Origin: Agrypnia vestita | Taxonomy: Eukaryota; Arthropoda; Insecta; Trichoptera; Phryganeidae | NCBI GenBank assembly: GCA_016648135.1 | Contig: JADDOH010005130.1 | Span: 35,877 to 99,876 of the forward strand | DNA length: 64,000 nt | Direction: 5' to 3' | The notes under the pieces: generated by a model | What the model saw: the letters and a program-made list of their open reading frames with translations, nothing else | The model's database searches: none | Told to the model about the DNA's origin: nothing | Translations under genes and position numbers: made by a program | Shown here: positions 47,653-59,179 of the stretch, in pieces | Layout of the letters: each line of letters opens with the position of its first letter | Numbering within the stretch: position 1 is the first letter of the stretch

Positions 47653-48069
47653 GTATTGTGAGACGAGACACTTTCCAAAATTATATTTTGTCTTAAAGCT
47701 GCTTTCTGGACGTTACGTATAATTGTGATTTTAAACAAAAAAATACGTAGGTGTGTAGCGCCAATTTTATTCTAGCTCGATGCGGTGATCAAAAATAATA
47801 ATATTCATATTCGAACTGTCTTGAATTCGAAGAAATCTTTTTTTTTAAATATACACAAGAAAAATTCATATAAATCATATTTTTGGGGCCCGGGTGGTTT
47901 AAAATGCACATTTTTGATAAATATTTTATAATATATAATATTTTTTATTCATTTATGTGATTCAAGGATTATAATATTTTAAAATCGGGAAAAAATTATT
48001 CATTCAAGAGATATCCACTCGATAAGATAAATTTTTTTTTCTAAATTTTGTAAATGTATAAATATGTAG

Positions 48070-48580
48070 ATGCTAGTATATTAGCGAAGGGAAAAACTAC
48101 ATTTCAAAATGAAGAATACAATACACACACGTTCACCAGTTTAAAGACTACAAAGTGTGCACTACATTTGTAGTATAGACTAAACGAAGTGAACTAATTG
48201 CAGTACAGCAAAATTTTAGTACTAATGAAGTGAACTAATTGTAGTACTATAAAATTGTATCTACTACAAGAAATGTTTCTTGAAAAGTATGCTATAACAA
48301 AATTTGCAAATCCGTGGGGGGGAAGGGGGTTATTTCAGTTCCCAAAAATTTCTTCATTTATCTACATCGACTTCCCAAAACTTTCACATATAAAATTTGA
48401 AGTATGCGATTTGAAATCTTTAAAATAAAGTACAGCACCTGAAGTATGTACTTTAAAATAACTTTGAAGTGTGTGTAGTTTGTAGTGCGCACTACATTTC
48501 AAAAGGCCTAAAGCGTACATTTCAATGTAATGTAGTACTACATTGTAGTATTTATTACAGAACTGACCCATCACTAGTTT
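48070..48580. repeat. GTAGT/ACTAC-rich repeat patch, possible hAT-type MITE
   Basis: It contains many GTAGTACTA and GTGCACTACA words, an internal direct repeat (GAAGTGAACTAATTG-AGTAC twice, near 48.19 and 48.23 kb), and a right end reading CAGAACTGACCCATCACTA. The inverse of that (TAGTGATGGG) is a common start of hAT non-autonomous elements. The matching left terminus is not evident. Confidence 0.45.
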
Positions 48581-49076
48581 ATACCAATATTTATTTTTAA
48601 AGCATTATTACCAGACTAGTATTTACCAGGCACACGACGTGACACTGAGGCGAGTTCACGCAACGGAATAACTTTTATCGTACCTGCCGCATCTTAATGT
48701 TACGACGATTAACGAGTTTCACTAAAGTTTTTAAAAATAGAAAAATTACATCGTATCGTCAGAAAAAAAGTAAGAAACAAATGATAATAAAATTGTACAT
48801 ACATCGCGATGTTACTGATACCATAAACGAAAACAGATCTGATGGTGGACCCCGCAATGTTGTCCCCAGACAGCTAGAGCGGTCGCATAAACTCGGCACA
48901 GTAACCCGGAATTTTGTGGATGGCCGTGACCATTCTTAATTATTTGATATATGAGAAGAGTGAGTTGTTTTGTTTATTATTTTAAATGCAATTAAATTGT
49001 TCCCATATGCCCTGGTGCTTAACATTACAGAGATGTGCTTTTATTATATTTATTATCCCAGTTAAAAACATTTCGT

Positions 49077-49113
49077 TGTCTGTCTGTCCATCCGTCCGTC
49101 CGTCTGTCTGTCT
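49077..49113. repeat. TCTG/TCCG tetranucleotide microsatellite
   Basis: TGTCTGTCTGTCCATCCGTC and following repeats, about 37 bp. The adjacent Phe-rich frame is an AT/T-run artefact. Confidence 0.9.
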
Positions 49114-49711
49114 CCGTACTTCTTTATAGTATTTTTTCTTTTTTCCCATTTTTTCTTAAAAAACTTTGTCTTCATTTTTTTTTCATCATTTTTATGTATT
49201 TTTTTTACATATTTTTTTCTTTAAAGTTATCATTTTTCTTTTCTTATTATATGAATCAATAAATACTTAGGTATTCCTTAGGAACCGACATGTAAAATGA
49301 CCGTCATTTTTGAAGGGTTACAGCTAGTTATCAGAATCTAGAATTTATACTTTATCACTCTTTTGGTATCGGTTTCGGACATTGTTTTTTCTTTACATTA
49401 GAGAAAAATTTTTCCTCTATTAGGTGAGGTCTGAATCGGAGATGTTGCCATAAAATCTTGTTAAGGTTTATTGAACCGAAGTGTGCAGAGAGCGCTCGCA
49501 ATGCTGGGCGGAGGGGTTCGACTCTCTGTGCCGGCTGAGGATATTACTCCGCTGGAAGCAGCGAGCGCACATCGTCTCGTTTCGTCTGAGCACCCAACAG
49601 GCCCCACATTTTCCTTCCTTTTTCTTTGTATGTCTTTGTTCATTTTGAGATTTTAGTTTTATAATTTATTATTATAACATAATGTCCATTTTAATACACA
49701 GAATATTAAAT

Positions 49712-49752
49712 TTATTCAGAATGTAAGCAACAATTGCTTACACTCTGAATAA
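49712..49752. repeat. 19-bp inverted repeat, 3-nt loop
   Basis: TTATTCAGAATGTAAGCAA pairs with TTGCTTACACTCTGAATAA with one mismatch. It is preceded by GAATATTAAA, the same word that starts the larger hairpin at 49857. Confidence 0.85.
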
Positions 49753-49856
49753 TCCGTCATAGATAAGTTTTGAGATTTATTTTCAACCAATTAAATCTAA
49801 ATATATTCCAATTTTAAACATTACTTAAATAATTATTTCGTTTCGATATCGAAAAC

Positions 49857-49927
49857 GAATATTAAACAATTATTACCATTAGTTAATATGTAATATATTA
49901 ACTAATGGTAATAATTGTTTAATATTC
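49857..49927. repeat. perfect 31-bp hairpin, 9-nt loop
   Basis: Arms at 49857-49887 (starting GAATATTAAACAATTATTAC) and 49897-49927 are exact reverse complements around ATGTAATAT. Confidence 0.9.
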
Positions 49928-50620
49928 TCATGAGATTCTAAAAATCGAGAAGAACAGCATATGATTTCCGTATATCCACAAATAGTTCAGAAAAATACGC
50001 CGAAAAAGCTCACAGATATTCAAGAAGACGAATATATCATGTTTCAGACAAGTGGAAGATTCTCGAGTAACGAGTATTAAATTTTTGTGAATAACAGAAC
50101 AGTGCTTCAGTGAAATTATCGTCTAGTGATTTTTGTGCTAAAAAATATGTATATTTAGTTTAGTACAAAGAAATTATTTACTGCAAAAAATTTTTGTTAG
50201 TAGGTATCGTAATGAAGAAAAATGCTTATTTCGTAGCCCTTCGGGATTTAATTTAAGACCCATGTACTTCCTTAAATATTAAAATTATACTATTTTATAC
50301 TTTTGTTAAGTATATTTCCCGTGACCTGTTATCAATGTTTAACTATTTTTCTTAACAGTAAACTCGTATGTGTGCCCTACAACGAGAAACTCATCCATAC
50401 ATTCATATATGGGATCGTATTATTCTCTCTAATCTTTATCCAACTGACATCTGTTGATATTTTTCGAGGATTATTAGACATCTTGTAAAAGTTCTCATAA
50501 AAAGAAGTCGCCGTGCACTAGAATAACATTTATGATATTTTAGTACATTTATTATAATTAATGTAATTATTATTAGGAATATGATTAATTATTATTACTG
50601 ATTGGTGGTTTAATTTTCAG

Positions 50621-50697
50621 GAGGAACTCACGCGGCTGCAAGATGGAGGACGTCTTCTTACCTTCTCTGCATTGCCGTGCTACATATCAAAATATCG
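50621..50697 (+). CDS. candidate second coding exon, hydrophobic segment
   Basis: It is preceded by the acceptor GGTTTAATTTTCAG and followed by the donor GTATAA. Read after the 47.6 kb exon it gives GGTHAAARWRTSSY then LLCIAVLHIKIS in phase, ending in phase 0. Together the two exons encode 34 residues with a basic stretch (ARWR) and a hydrophobic run (YLLCIAVL), the layout of a signal peptide or signal anchor. The exon is GC-balanced within AT-rich introns. Later exons were not found, and the gene would have to continue through long introns. Confidence 0.4.
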
Positions 50698-53163
50698 GTA
50701 TAAAAATCAGAAGAAAATATAATGTATCCTAATTAGTACTGTGAATCTTTTTCTATCCACATACGTATTATTGAAGTATTATTAACGCCATTGTGAATCT
50801 GTGTTGTGTATAATACTCATTAAGATTTCCCTCCGAACTTATTGTTGCGAAGCAAAGAGCGGATCAGCTGACACAGTGCGACACCGCTTAGGCAACTCGA
50901 AATAAAAACTCTTCCCTAACCAAGTTTGAATCTTAATATCGAGGGTAGAAAGCCAAACGGGCTTTAGTTATTAATTTTAACTTTACAGGAGAGCAAAATT
51001 ATATTTTGTCAATATTTATTTTATTATTAAATGATTTCCATATATGTTTTGGATTAAAATATACGGAATTGTTTAATATTAAAAGAAACATTGACGAAAT
51101 CAGATTGATAGAACTTTATTTTGCCCCTCTGTAAGTTCGAAATAATCACCAACGCCCTTTTGGCTTTCTACCCTCTATATAATGATTTCACTCACTTACA
51201 AATCGGCAAAATGATCGATATTCCACATTGAATCGACCCAAATTCCACCTAAAATACGAAACTTATATAAATATTTAAAAACTTTTTTGTATAAAATGTA
51301 AATACACTTCAGAAAAATGCATTTCAAATGCCAGAAAAACTTATTTATAATTTTATGTCGTTTTCTCTAAAAAGCATATCAATGAAATGAAGAGCTATGA
51401 ACTATTTTAAAAGATATCTCTACGAAATTATATCACTTATAAACTTGGCATATCGTTTTGACATATTGTAGTGAAACAATACTTTATAATATAGATATGA
51501 TATCGAAATATGTTTCGCCCTCTGATACGATCATATATTATTTATCATTTGTAACATATTTCACTTTTTTTATAAAACTTGTAAAACTTATAAGAGTCAG
51601 TAGAAGATTTTACCACCGATTTGGCTACCAAGCACAAAATAAAATTTGTATTATTCAAAAATGCACCGTTACATTTTTGAAATTGGAAAAAATTATGATA
51701 AATTTCGTAGCATTAGATTTACATCTTAATTTTCATCATGCACCTAGTATTTATGACAAAACTTATTTGATCAAAAATGTTTTTACATTTTAAGAAATAT
51801 AAATATGTTAAGAGATTGTAGAAAATAATGTGAATTAAAAAATACTCAATTTAGAATAATGACAAACGCTTTGTTCCAACGGTTTAGTTAGTGGTTTGTG
51901 AGTCCCTTCCTACGTTAGATCAGTACATAGTGTCGTCCTTGTCGGTTATTTTGTTACATCTTTAGTATTGATACCATGGTGTAATGAAAAATACCAACCT
52001 ATTCATTTTAATCATTTTACCTAAACACATGACAAAACACACATTAGTAAAAAGAGTAAATTCACGGAAAAGTGATGTAAAGACGTTCTGAACTATGCGC
52101 TTATTTTTGAAAGATGTTAAATGAAGTACATTCTCAAAATATCTCATTTATTGAAACATTTATGGGTAACAAATATCAAAAAATGTTGTTTAATTTGCAC
52201 TAAAGGCAGAGAAATATTTTAAAATTGTTTTAAAACTAAAAATGATAATTTTTATTATATATTTACACCCTAGAATTAAACAAGTTAAAAATATTATATA
52301 AGCGCGATTACATTATATTGACATGTTATTATTTCCTGATGATATATTATTTTTTCTCGCACATCACTAGGTGTAAAGTGCCAAAAGTATGTAAATAATA
52401 ATAAAATTAAGAGCAAAAATGATAATTTCTAAAAGAATTGTTATGTAATCGAGAAGATTTCAAAAATTATAAATTATACTTTTGATATTTTTTATTAATC
52501 AATATTCATAATCATCTGTCTATGTTTCAGTCTTATTATTAATGATAGTAAATTTTTTTCATAAAAAATTATTTCTTTTTTTCATTAATTTTTAAAAATA
52601 ATTACTACTTTAGTTCATTATATTTATATGACAATGAAAAAATATATAAAAATTTGATGTTTGTACTATATCTAGATTTCGTATAATTTTAATAAAATGT
52701 AATAATTTTAAGTAGCTAAATATTGAAAGCTAAATATTTTTCTTGCATATATTCTACGAATTAGGTATTGTTGAACTACTTCCGATAGAGTGTAAACTCA
52801 CCATTTCCCGCTAAGTATAGTTATATGACTTACAATAATAATTATTATTCCATATTTTTTTGTAAAACGTTAACTGATAGCAATTCTTGTATGTTTCCTA
52901 TGTTGTAGGCACGTGGGGTTTTTGTTTTTCCTTCCAGTGCTTTATGAGTGTATAAATGCTTAGTTGAGTTAAATAAACCATTAATCATATAATATGTATC
53001 AATCAACACCTCCCCTAACAGCGGCAGCAGTCGGCGCTGATGTCCTGGAGAAAGACTGCAGGTGTGGTGCAGTTATGGACGCACAGTGGTATTAAGTGGC
53101 GCAAGATTATTAGGTATACGAACCTTTGAGAAACAGACTGGAGCCTGAAAAGGCAGCAAACAT
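50698..53163. other. AT-rich stretch (intron of the candidate gene, or intergenic)
   Basis: No exon with convincing splice sites and composition. A 111-codon plus frame (51458-51793) is AT-rich and has no domain. 53.02-53.16 kb is GC-richer (GCGGCAGCAGTCGGCGCTGA) and unassigned. Confidence 0.4.
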
Positions 53164-53203
53164 TGCTTTTTTATTTTTATTTATTTATTTATAAAACCCT
53201 TGT
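53164..53203. repeat. (TTTA)n run, possible LINE tail
   Basis: TTTTTTATTTTTATTTATTT and following resembles the (AAAT)n tail of the minus-strand LINE at 40.16 kb. Sequence to the right could be a 3' untranslated region of a minus-strand element, but no coding part is seen. Confidence 0.4.
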
Positions 53204-53869
53204 TGTACAATTTATATTATACATGAATATGTATGTCATTTTATTTAAAATATTATTTATCTAAATACACATATTTTAATTATGTTTTGTAAATTGCTAC
53301 AACTCAACTAGGCGTAGCCTGTGCTAGAGTAGCTAATTATATATGTGTTATTTGTTAATGTAGGACAAGTTTGTAGAAGTTATATAATGAGTATATTGGT
53401 GGGCGGAAGAAAAAAATAATAATAAAAAATTTATATATATATAGAAAATTATATTTTTATTATTCAAAGGAATAATACGCCAAACCTTTATTATTTATTA
53501 AGTGAGCCCTGGGAGCCTGAAATATAGGTACAAATTGGATCATTTTTTTACAAGCATATGATTATATTTTATGTTTTATTGGCACTTATTAAGGCACACA
53601 TTACACCATTATTATATTGAGGCAAGTAGCCTGACATGAAGCAAATGTAGGGATATGTGACTATATGTATATAAATCGGTAGGGTTTTTTAATTTAATTT
53701 TAATTTTAACACGTGAGGAGATTTGTGCGCCTTGATTACAGATTCAACAAGAGCGCGAACCGGCTTCTGTACTTCGCTCGCGACACTTTCTGCACCATAT
53801 TTCTACTTTAAATCTGTGTCTACCACAATAGTCTTAAGATTAAGGATACGTTTTAAGATTAAAACTCCT

Positions 53870-53990
53870 TCTTGCTCTTCACTCGCATCCCATTTCATTT
53901 GGGGTCGGCTCTCCTTACTTTTCCACGATTCCCTGTTCTGGGCCATCGCTTCATCCAAATGGGCAATCTTCAGGTCCTTCTTCACAATAC
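53870..53990 (-). mobile_element. LINE 3' end fragment
   Basis: The minus frame reads VKKDLKIAHLDEAMAQNRES, then W and a KSKESRPQMKW segment. EDLK-DEA-Q-R--W--RADP is a usual closing block of RTE-type LINE proteins. Only about 40 codons remain. Confidence 0.65.
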
Positions 53991-56190
53991 TCTACCATAC
54001 ATCGTTCGATCTCTACCTCTTTAAACTAAGAATAAATATTTGTTACGCTTTAATATTTATTTAGATGAGTGTGTGTTGTGCGTGTGAATTGCTTATTATA
54101 CCAATTAATTGATATCTGATGAATTAATGTTGTCATATTTTGTATAATATTTGTTTCCGAACACACGAAAGCCGAGTGGTAGAGCATTTATAATATTAAT
54201 ATATATTTTAAGAATTAAGATTAAACATTACCTATCCGAAATGACGCATGGTTAGTTGACATTGTGTTCTGAAAAATCTCATTTTTCATGAAAACATAAT
54301 TTTTCTCCAATTAAAACGTAAACAGAATCCTTTGAACAAAGTAATTAATGGAAATATAGATGATTAATCTTCAGTTTACTATACTTATCAATAAAATTAT
54401 AAGTTTCATACGCTACAGAAAAATTAAATAAGTAAAAATAAATTTATTTCGGAGTAAGTCAGTGGAGAAATATAATACATGAATACTGTGTTTGAGATTT
54501 TCAATCAACCCCTTTGTATAGATGTCGTTAATCTTTAGAATTGTGTTCATTTTAACATGCTAGATTCCGTTACGAAAAATGTGTATTGAATTATCGATGA
54601 CATTATCTCGAAAACACTAGGAAACAATTTTATAATAATTCAAACAATCTATGTACTGAAAAAATATTTCCGATTGTCCACTAAACGTTGGATGGAAGCG
54701 CAAAAAATAATACATTAAAAGTGACTACTAAAATGATAGAACAATAAAACAGTTCTGAAAATTGAAGAACATCAACAAAGGTATGGACAAAAGTGTACTC
54801 ACTGTCTACAACTTGTTAAAATAACAGTATAATGGATGTAAAGCCGCAGATTTTATCTATATTTATCGATACAGTGATATAAATAAATCAATATATTAGT
54901 GTGTGGGTAGATTCAATGAACAATAATTCGGCCGTACTGTGAAAATAACAAAATTTTAATTTTGATAATTAATATTTTTTTATGCCCGTGTAATTACTTA
55001 CTTAATGTGGGTGGATTCATTAATAATATTCATATAAAACCCAAGACAACAAGCAGTATTTGCATCCTGTGTTTGTACATATACGATGGTGCAATATCAC
55101 TTTTCAGCACCCAACGTTTGTGCATTAACGGCATATAAACCACATTACATTGGAATTGGTACATCAATGTTTTGTTACACATGTGTATATCGATTGTAAT
55201 GTCGGACCTCCATGATGTCTGGATGTTCTTAAAAAATACCCGTTTATTTGATGTCGAAGCGATATTTATATCCTCACGCAGATCAGTCATTGCAATCTGG
55301 AGTACTATAGAAAATATTATATAATTAAATTTTCTATGAAGATTATATAAAAAAATAGATATTAATATTACTTTAAAAGTCAGTAGAGATTAGTTTATCT
55401 CATGCACATCTACTAATTTCAGCATGTACAGAGTTCAATGCCAATATTTTCATTACAATGAAAGACATAGGTATTGATAAATGTCTTTACGTTTCTTTAT
55501 TGTCAAGTTTTGCATAGCCTTTTGACCTATCACCTATGTTACTTTTGTAGAGTTTTCCGAGCCGCCGCGCTTTCTCTCCCTCGGCTGATGGACTGATCTC
55601 TGAGCGCGGTCCTCTTACCCGCTACTGTTCATCTACATCTCTGCCTCTGGTACCTGCGTCAACTTATTATTGTATTCATATATTTTGAAATTTAATAAAA
55701 CATATTTTGGTATATGAATATTCGTTTTGGATTCAAGGTAGATACAAGGTAGGTACAATATATTCTTATTCATGTGACAATACAAAGGCTGCGCATGCAT
55801 ATATTGTACAGTATATTTAATGATTGAAACAACATTATTACTATCAATGTTTGTGAACATGTATGGTTAGTATTTTTTTCTTATTATTTAATCACCGAAT
55901 TATCCCAATTACTTAAAGGTTTTTATAATATAATATTATATATTTTTATAATAAAATATAATAAAGGTACAATTACAATTCTACATAAATAATTATCCAA
56001 ACATTGCAAAATTGCAAAATTCTTATAACCTTACTCGTACCTTTTCTCACGTGCGTTCCACGATTATTAATAGTTTTTTGGTACGTGCCAACAGCACGTT
56101 TCGTTTACCTTGACCTGCCAGAATTCTTAAAAAATAGAGTTAGGAATGTGCGCAATTTTGAAAATGATAAAGCGCGAATAGTTCGGGATG
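53991..56190. other. AT-rich stretch, no gene seen
   Basis: The short minus frames (55290-55030, 55860-55633) have no domain. A small GC-richer patch at 55.555-55.63 kb (CGAGCCGCCGCGCTTTCTCT) is isolated. Confidence 0.4.
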
Positions 56191-56194
56191 CAAG

Positions 56195-56300
56195 TGATTT
56201 AGCATCCGGGAGGAGAAGCGGCGGGCGCCGCCCCCCGCAGTGGGCGGCGCTACCGCAGCCGGCTGCCGCCCACCGCTGCAGACACCCCCGCCCAAAATTT
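56195..56300. other. GC-rich island 1
   Basis: About 100 bp of very high GC with many CpG (GGCGGGCGCCGCCCCCCGCA), bounded sharply by AT-rich DNA. A plus frame is open (ASGRRSGGRRPPQWAAL). A splice acceptor-like CCCCGCAG lies within, but no partner exon was found. It may be an exon, a CpG island or a conserved regulatory element. Confidence 0.4.
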
Positions 56301-57304
56301 ATGGCCCTGTTGGGAAATTAATATCAACTGTTTTGTTATGACCTTAAAGCCCTCGCGCCGAGTCTTGAAGCTGTTGAATGGGCCTGCGATGGAGGATCTT
56401 AACATACGAGGACGATAATTCATTTAGAAAGAATGTACCGACAATATTGTGAACGCCGCTTTTGTTTATTAAATATAACATTTTCATATTTACGCTCCGC
56501 GCGCACTTTCTGGGGCCATCGCCCCATTATTGGAGATTTATTCATGAAAGATTTTATATTCATGAGAAAAATATATTATCCTTCCAAATTAATATGCCCT
56601 GAAATGAATTTGTTCATGTAAAATACCTTTTTTTTCATATTCAAAGGATTTTTACGAATAAAATAAGAATGAAAATTACTGGATTCATTTCACTGTCATT
56701 TGTTTTAATTACTTTATTTTATGAACGCAACTTGTTTTCAACGTGATAATGTTTCTCATCATTTTCATTTTCATTTCCAAAGATTAAAATACACAGAATA
56801 GAATTGTGGAGTATTAAATACACACTTTACACTTCTATTATGGTGTGTCCACGGATTAGACTTTGATCTTTCGTCTCAGAAATTAATTAGTAAAGATACA
56901 TTTCGAAGATTTTTTGTAAAGTTGAAATTCAAAAATAAAAGGTCATGCCTAGTACGATAATAAATTTTCATGTTCCCACGTAACGTATTAATACCCTTTA
57001 ATGATTGACATATTTCAGAACAAAGTAAAAGCTATTTATTTTGTATGTAAGCGAATACATTTTCAGTGTTCAGATTGGACTTTTCATTTTAATATTCAAA
57101 ATTATTCTGAAATCCGAAAAATTATTGTAATTCAGTTTTCGATTAAATTAATAATTTTAATTATGGGCAGCTCTATTTATAGATAAATTAATTGGCATGT
57201 TAAAAACGTGTCATGGCATTCTTTATAATTTCATTCAGAGATATTAAAATAAAAAAAAAACATATTTTGTTCCAACGACAAACAACCAACTTAATACAGA
57301 TATG

Positions 57305-57500
57305 AAATAACGAATATTTTCTGGTTCGCGCACTTTTGGTTTCTTACGTTTGACTTATTTAAACAATTACTAATAGATTGTAAATTTTGAAACAATTATT
57401 GAAATGTCGAAGTATGTATTATAATTTTCAATAATTATTATTTTTTGGTAAGTAAGTAGCACATTGTTACAAATTTATGTTTTTACTTAAAAATATGCAG
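57305..57500 (+). repeat. diverged duplicate, copy 1
   Basis: It shares ordered blocks with 58352-58545: ATTTTCTGGTTC-CG, GTAAATTTT-AAACAAT, AGTAA-TAAGT--CAC-TT, then ATG-TTTTTACTT-AAAA. Spacing between blocks is preserved, so this is an old local duplication or two copies of one repeat. Confidence 0.55.
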
Positions 57501-57561
57501 GTTTATTTCAACTCTGTATAAGTTATTTTATACTTTACGGTTCCAACCAATTTAATATTTT

Positions 57562-57734
57562 CTGTGTGTAGTTTTCTGGGATATTCTGCCATGTATATGT
57601 GACCTCTCTGGCCAACGTTTCCAATCCAATTGTAGGGTCCATCATCAAGGGCTGATGTATGTACGAAATCAGCCCTGAGTACTGCAATGGGTTATATATA
57701 ATACACGGCAGAAAATCCCAGAAAACTACGCACA
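57562..57734. repeat. 173-bp hairpin element
   Basis: Outer arms of 29 bp (57562-57590 and 57706-57734, 2 mismatches) enclose an inner stem AGGGCTGAT/ATCAGCCCT (57648-57656, 57668-57676). It is probably a small non-autonomous element. No ORF. Confidence 0.8.
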
Positions 57735-57954
57735 GAAGATTCTGAACGGCAGTGAAAACCTGAGAACATTTTTAATTTTATATTTAGCTCAAAGTATGTA
57801 CATATAATTTTTAGTAAGCAAAAGGATCAATTATAGTGCATTTACCACGAAAAAAATAAAAATGAAAAAAATATTGGTTGACACATTTCCACCGTTAAAT
57901 AATAATTGATAATCTGTTGGATCGATCTTTATTTAATTTAGAATTGTAGTACGA

Positions 57955-58075
57955 GCCCTCCTTGCGGCTGCTGGCGGGCCGGGCGGCTCGCCGAGCTCTC
58001 ATCTCTTAGTTAAACAACGAAACTGAAATATTCTCCCGGGGGACCTCTGAGCGCAGGCGGAGTAAATATTAAACT
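57955..58075. other. GC-rich island 2
   Basis: CCCTCCTTGCGGCTGCTGGC followed by GGGCCGGGCGGCTCG, then CCCGGGGGACC and GAGCGCAGGCGGAG. Another sharply bounded GC-rich patch; a further short one (AAGCGCGCGGCGCGGCC) lies at 58175-58193. Function not evident. Confidence 0.4.
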
Positions 58076-58351
58076 TTGTGATGGAAACAAATGATAAGAA
58101 AACAAAATCTCTCTCAATGCGCGAATCTAACCATTAATTCGGAATACTCCACCGGGCTGCATACATTTAACCCAAAGCGCGCGGCGCGGCCAAGTGAAGA
58201 TGGCTCTGAAAAAAGTGATATTAGGTATATAGGTACCAACAAGTACTTTGTGATGGAAATAGATGATACCGGATGTATATATTTTGTAATAAAAATAATT
58301 TATATTACACAGACCACCAAAATATATACATGTGCTCATGCGTTCATATTA

Positions 58352-58545
58352 ACGGAAATTTTCTGGTTCACGTTTCGATTCCACCTTTGGTTCCACTATG
58401 TTAGACTCATTAAATACCACGAGCTTGTAAATTTTAAAACAATGAAAAAGTCAAACTAAATAGTCTTCAAAATTAAAATGTCTTAGTAAATAAGTGACAC
58501 TTTATTACAAAATGATGTTTTTACTTGAAAAGTCTCGGTTTGGAA
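58352..58545 (+). repeat. diverged duplicate, copy 2
   Basis: Partner of the copy at 57.3-57.5 kb, 1.05 kb downstream in the same orientation. The open frame 58091-58459 overlaps it but is not conserved in copy 1, so it is probably not coding. Confidence 0.55.
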
Positions 58546-58964
58546 GTAAAAACAAAATTAATAACAAATAATCGCTATTGTAAAAAATGCGTTTTGGATG
58601 TTCTAATTGGAATCTAATTATACAAGAATAAATATAACTAGATTACGAATGTGTCTTTAAAATAGGGCCACTGGTCCAAAAAAGGGATTTAGTTCAACCC
58701 TGTACAATTTTATACTCTGTATTGATACCGAATGTTTTAGATTTGTAACGAATACAATTGTTTCATAATCATTAGAATACACAGGATGATTTTCAAATAT
58801 GAAGTGCATGTTGTTGCTTCCATTTTGAGAAAATTATAGCTCCATAAATTCCAGAAAATAATATCATAATTATTTTATTAGCAAGAAAACGTTAAATATT
58901 TTAGTGCTTTTATCGAAAACGCCAAATGATTTATAAATAAATTTGCTTTGTTTTTATTATCTAC

Positions 58965-59060
58965 GGAGCTTGGCCCGCCCATCACTCAGCACGAAGCTCG
59001 TGTACCTCGCGGCATCTCATCAGGAGAGATCGCATTCGTTAAAAAGTGAAAAAGTTTTGC
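58965..59060. other. GC-rich island 3
   Basis: GGAGCTTGGCCCGCCCATCA and GTGTACCTCGCGGCATC in an AT-rich setting. A plus frame (58943-59176) crosses it without a known domain (LARPSLSTKLVYLAA). Unassigned. Confidence 0.35.
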
Positions 59061-59179
59061 GAGCTCTTTGCACTCACCGGATACGGCATCTATTTGTAAA
59101 AAAAATGTCAAATAAAGTGGAAAAAAATAGCGGGGTAGATAAATCAAGCCCACACGTTGAAAAGCGTTTAAAATAATGC

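Noticed and set aside
49035..49262. Phe-rich plus-strand frame
   Set aside because: It arises from T-runs beside a TCTG/TCCG microsatellite and has no domain.
51458..51793. 111-codon plus-strand frame as a gene
   Set aside because: Composition equals that of the surrounding AT-rich DNA, with no motif, no splice context and no relatives in the window.
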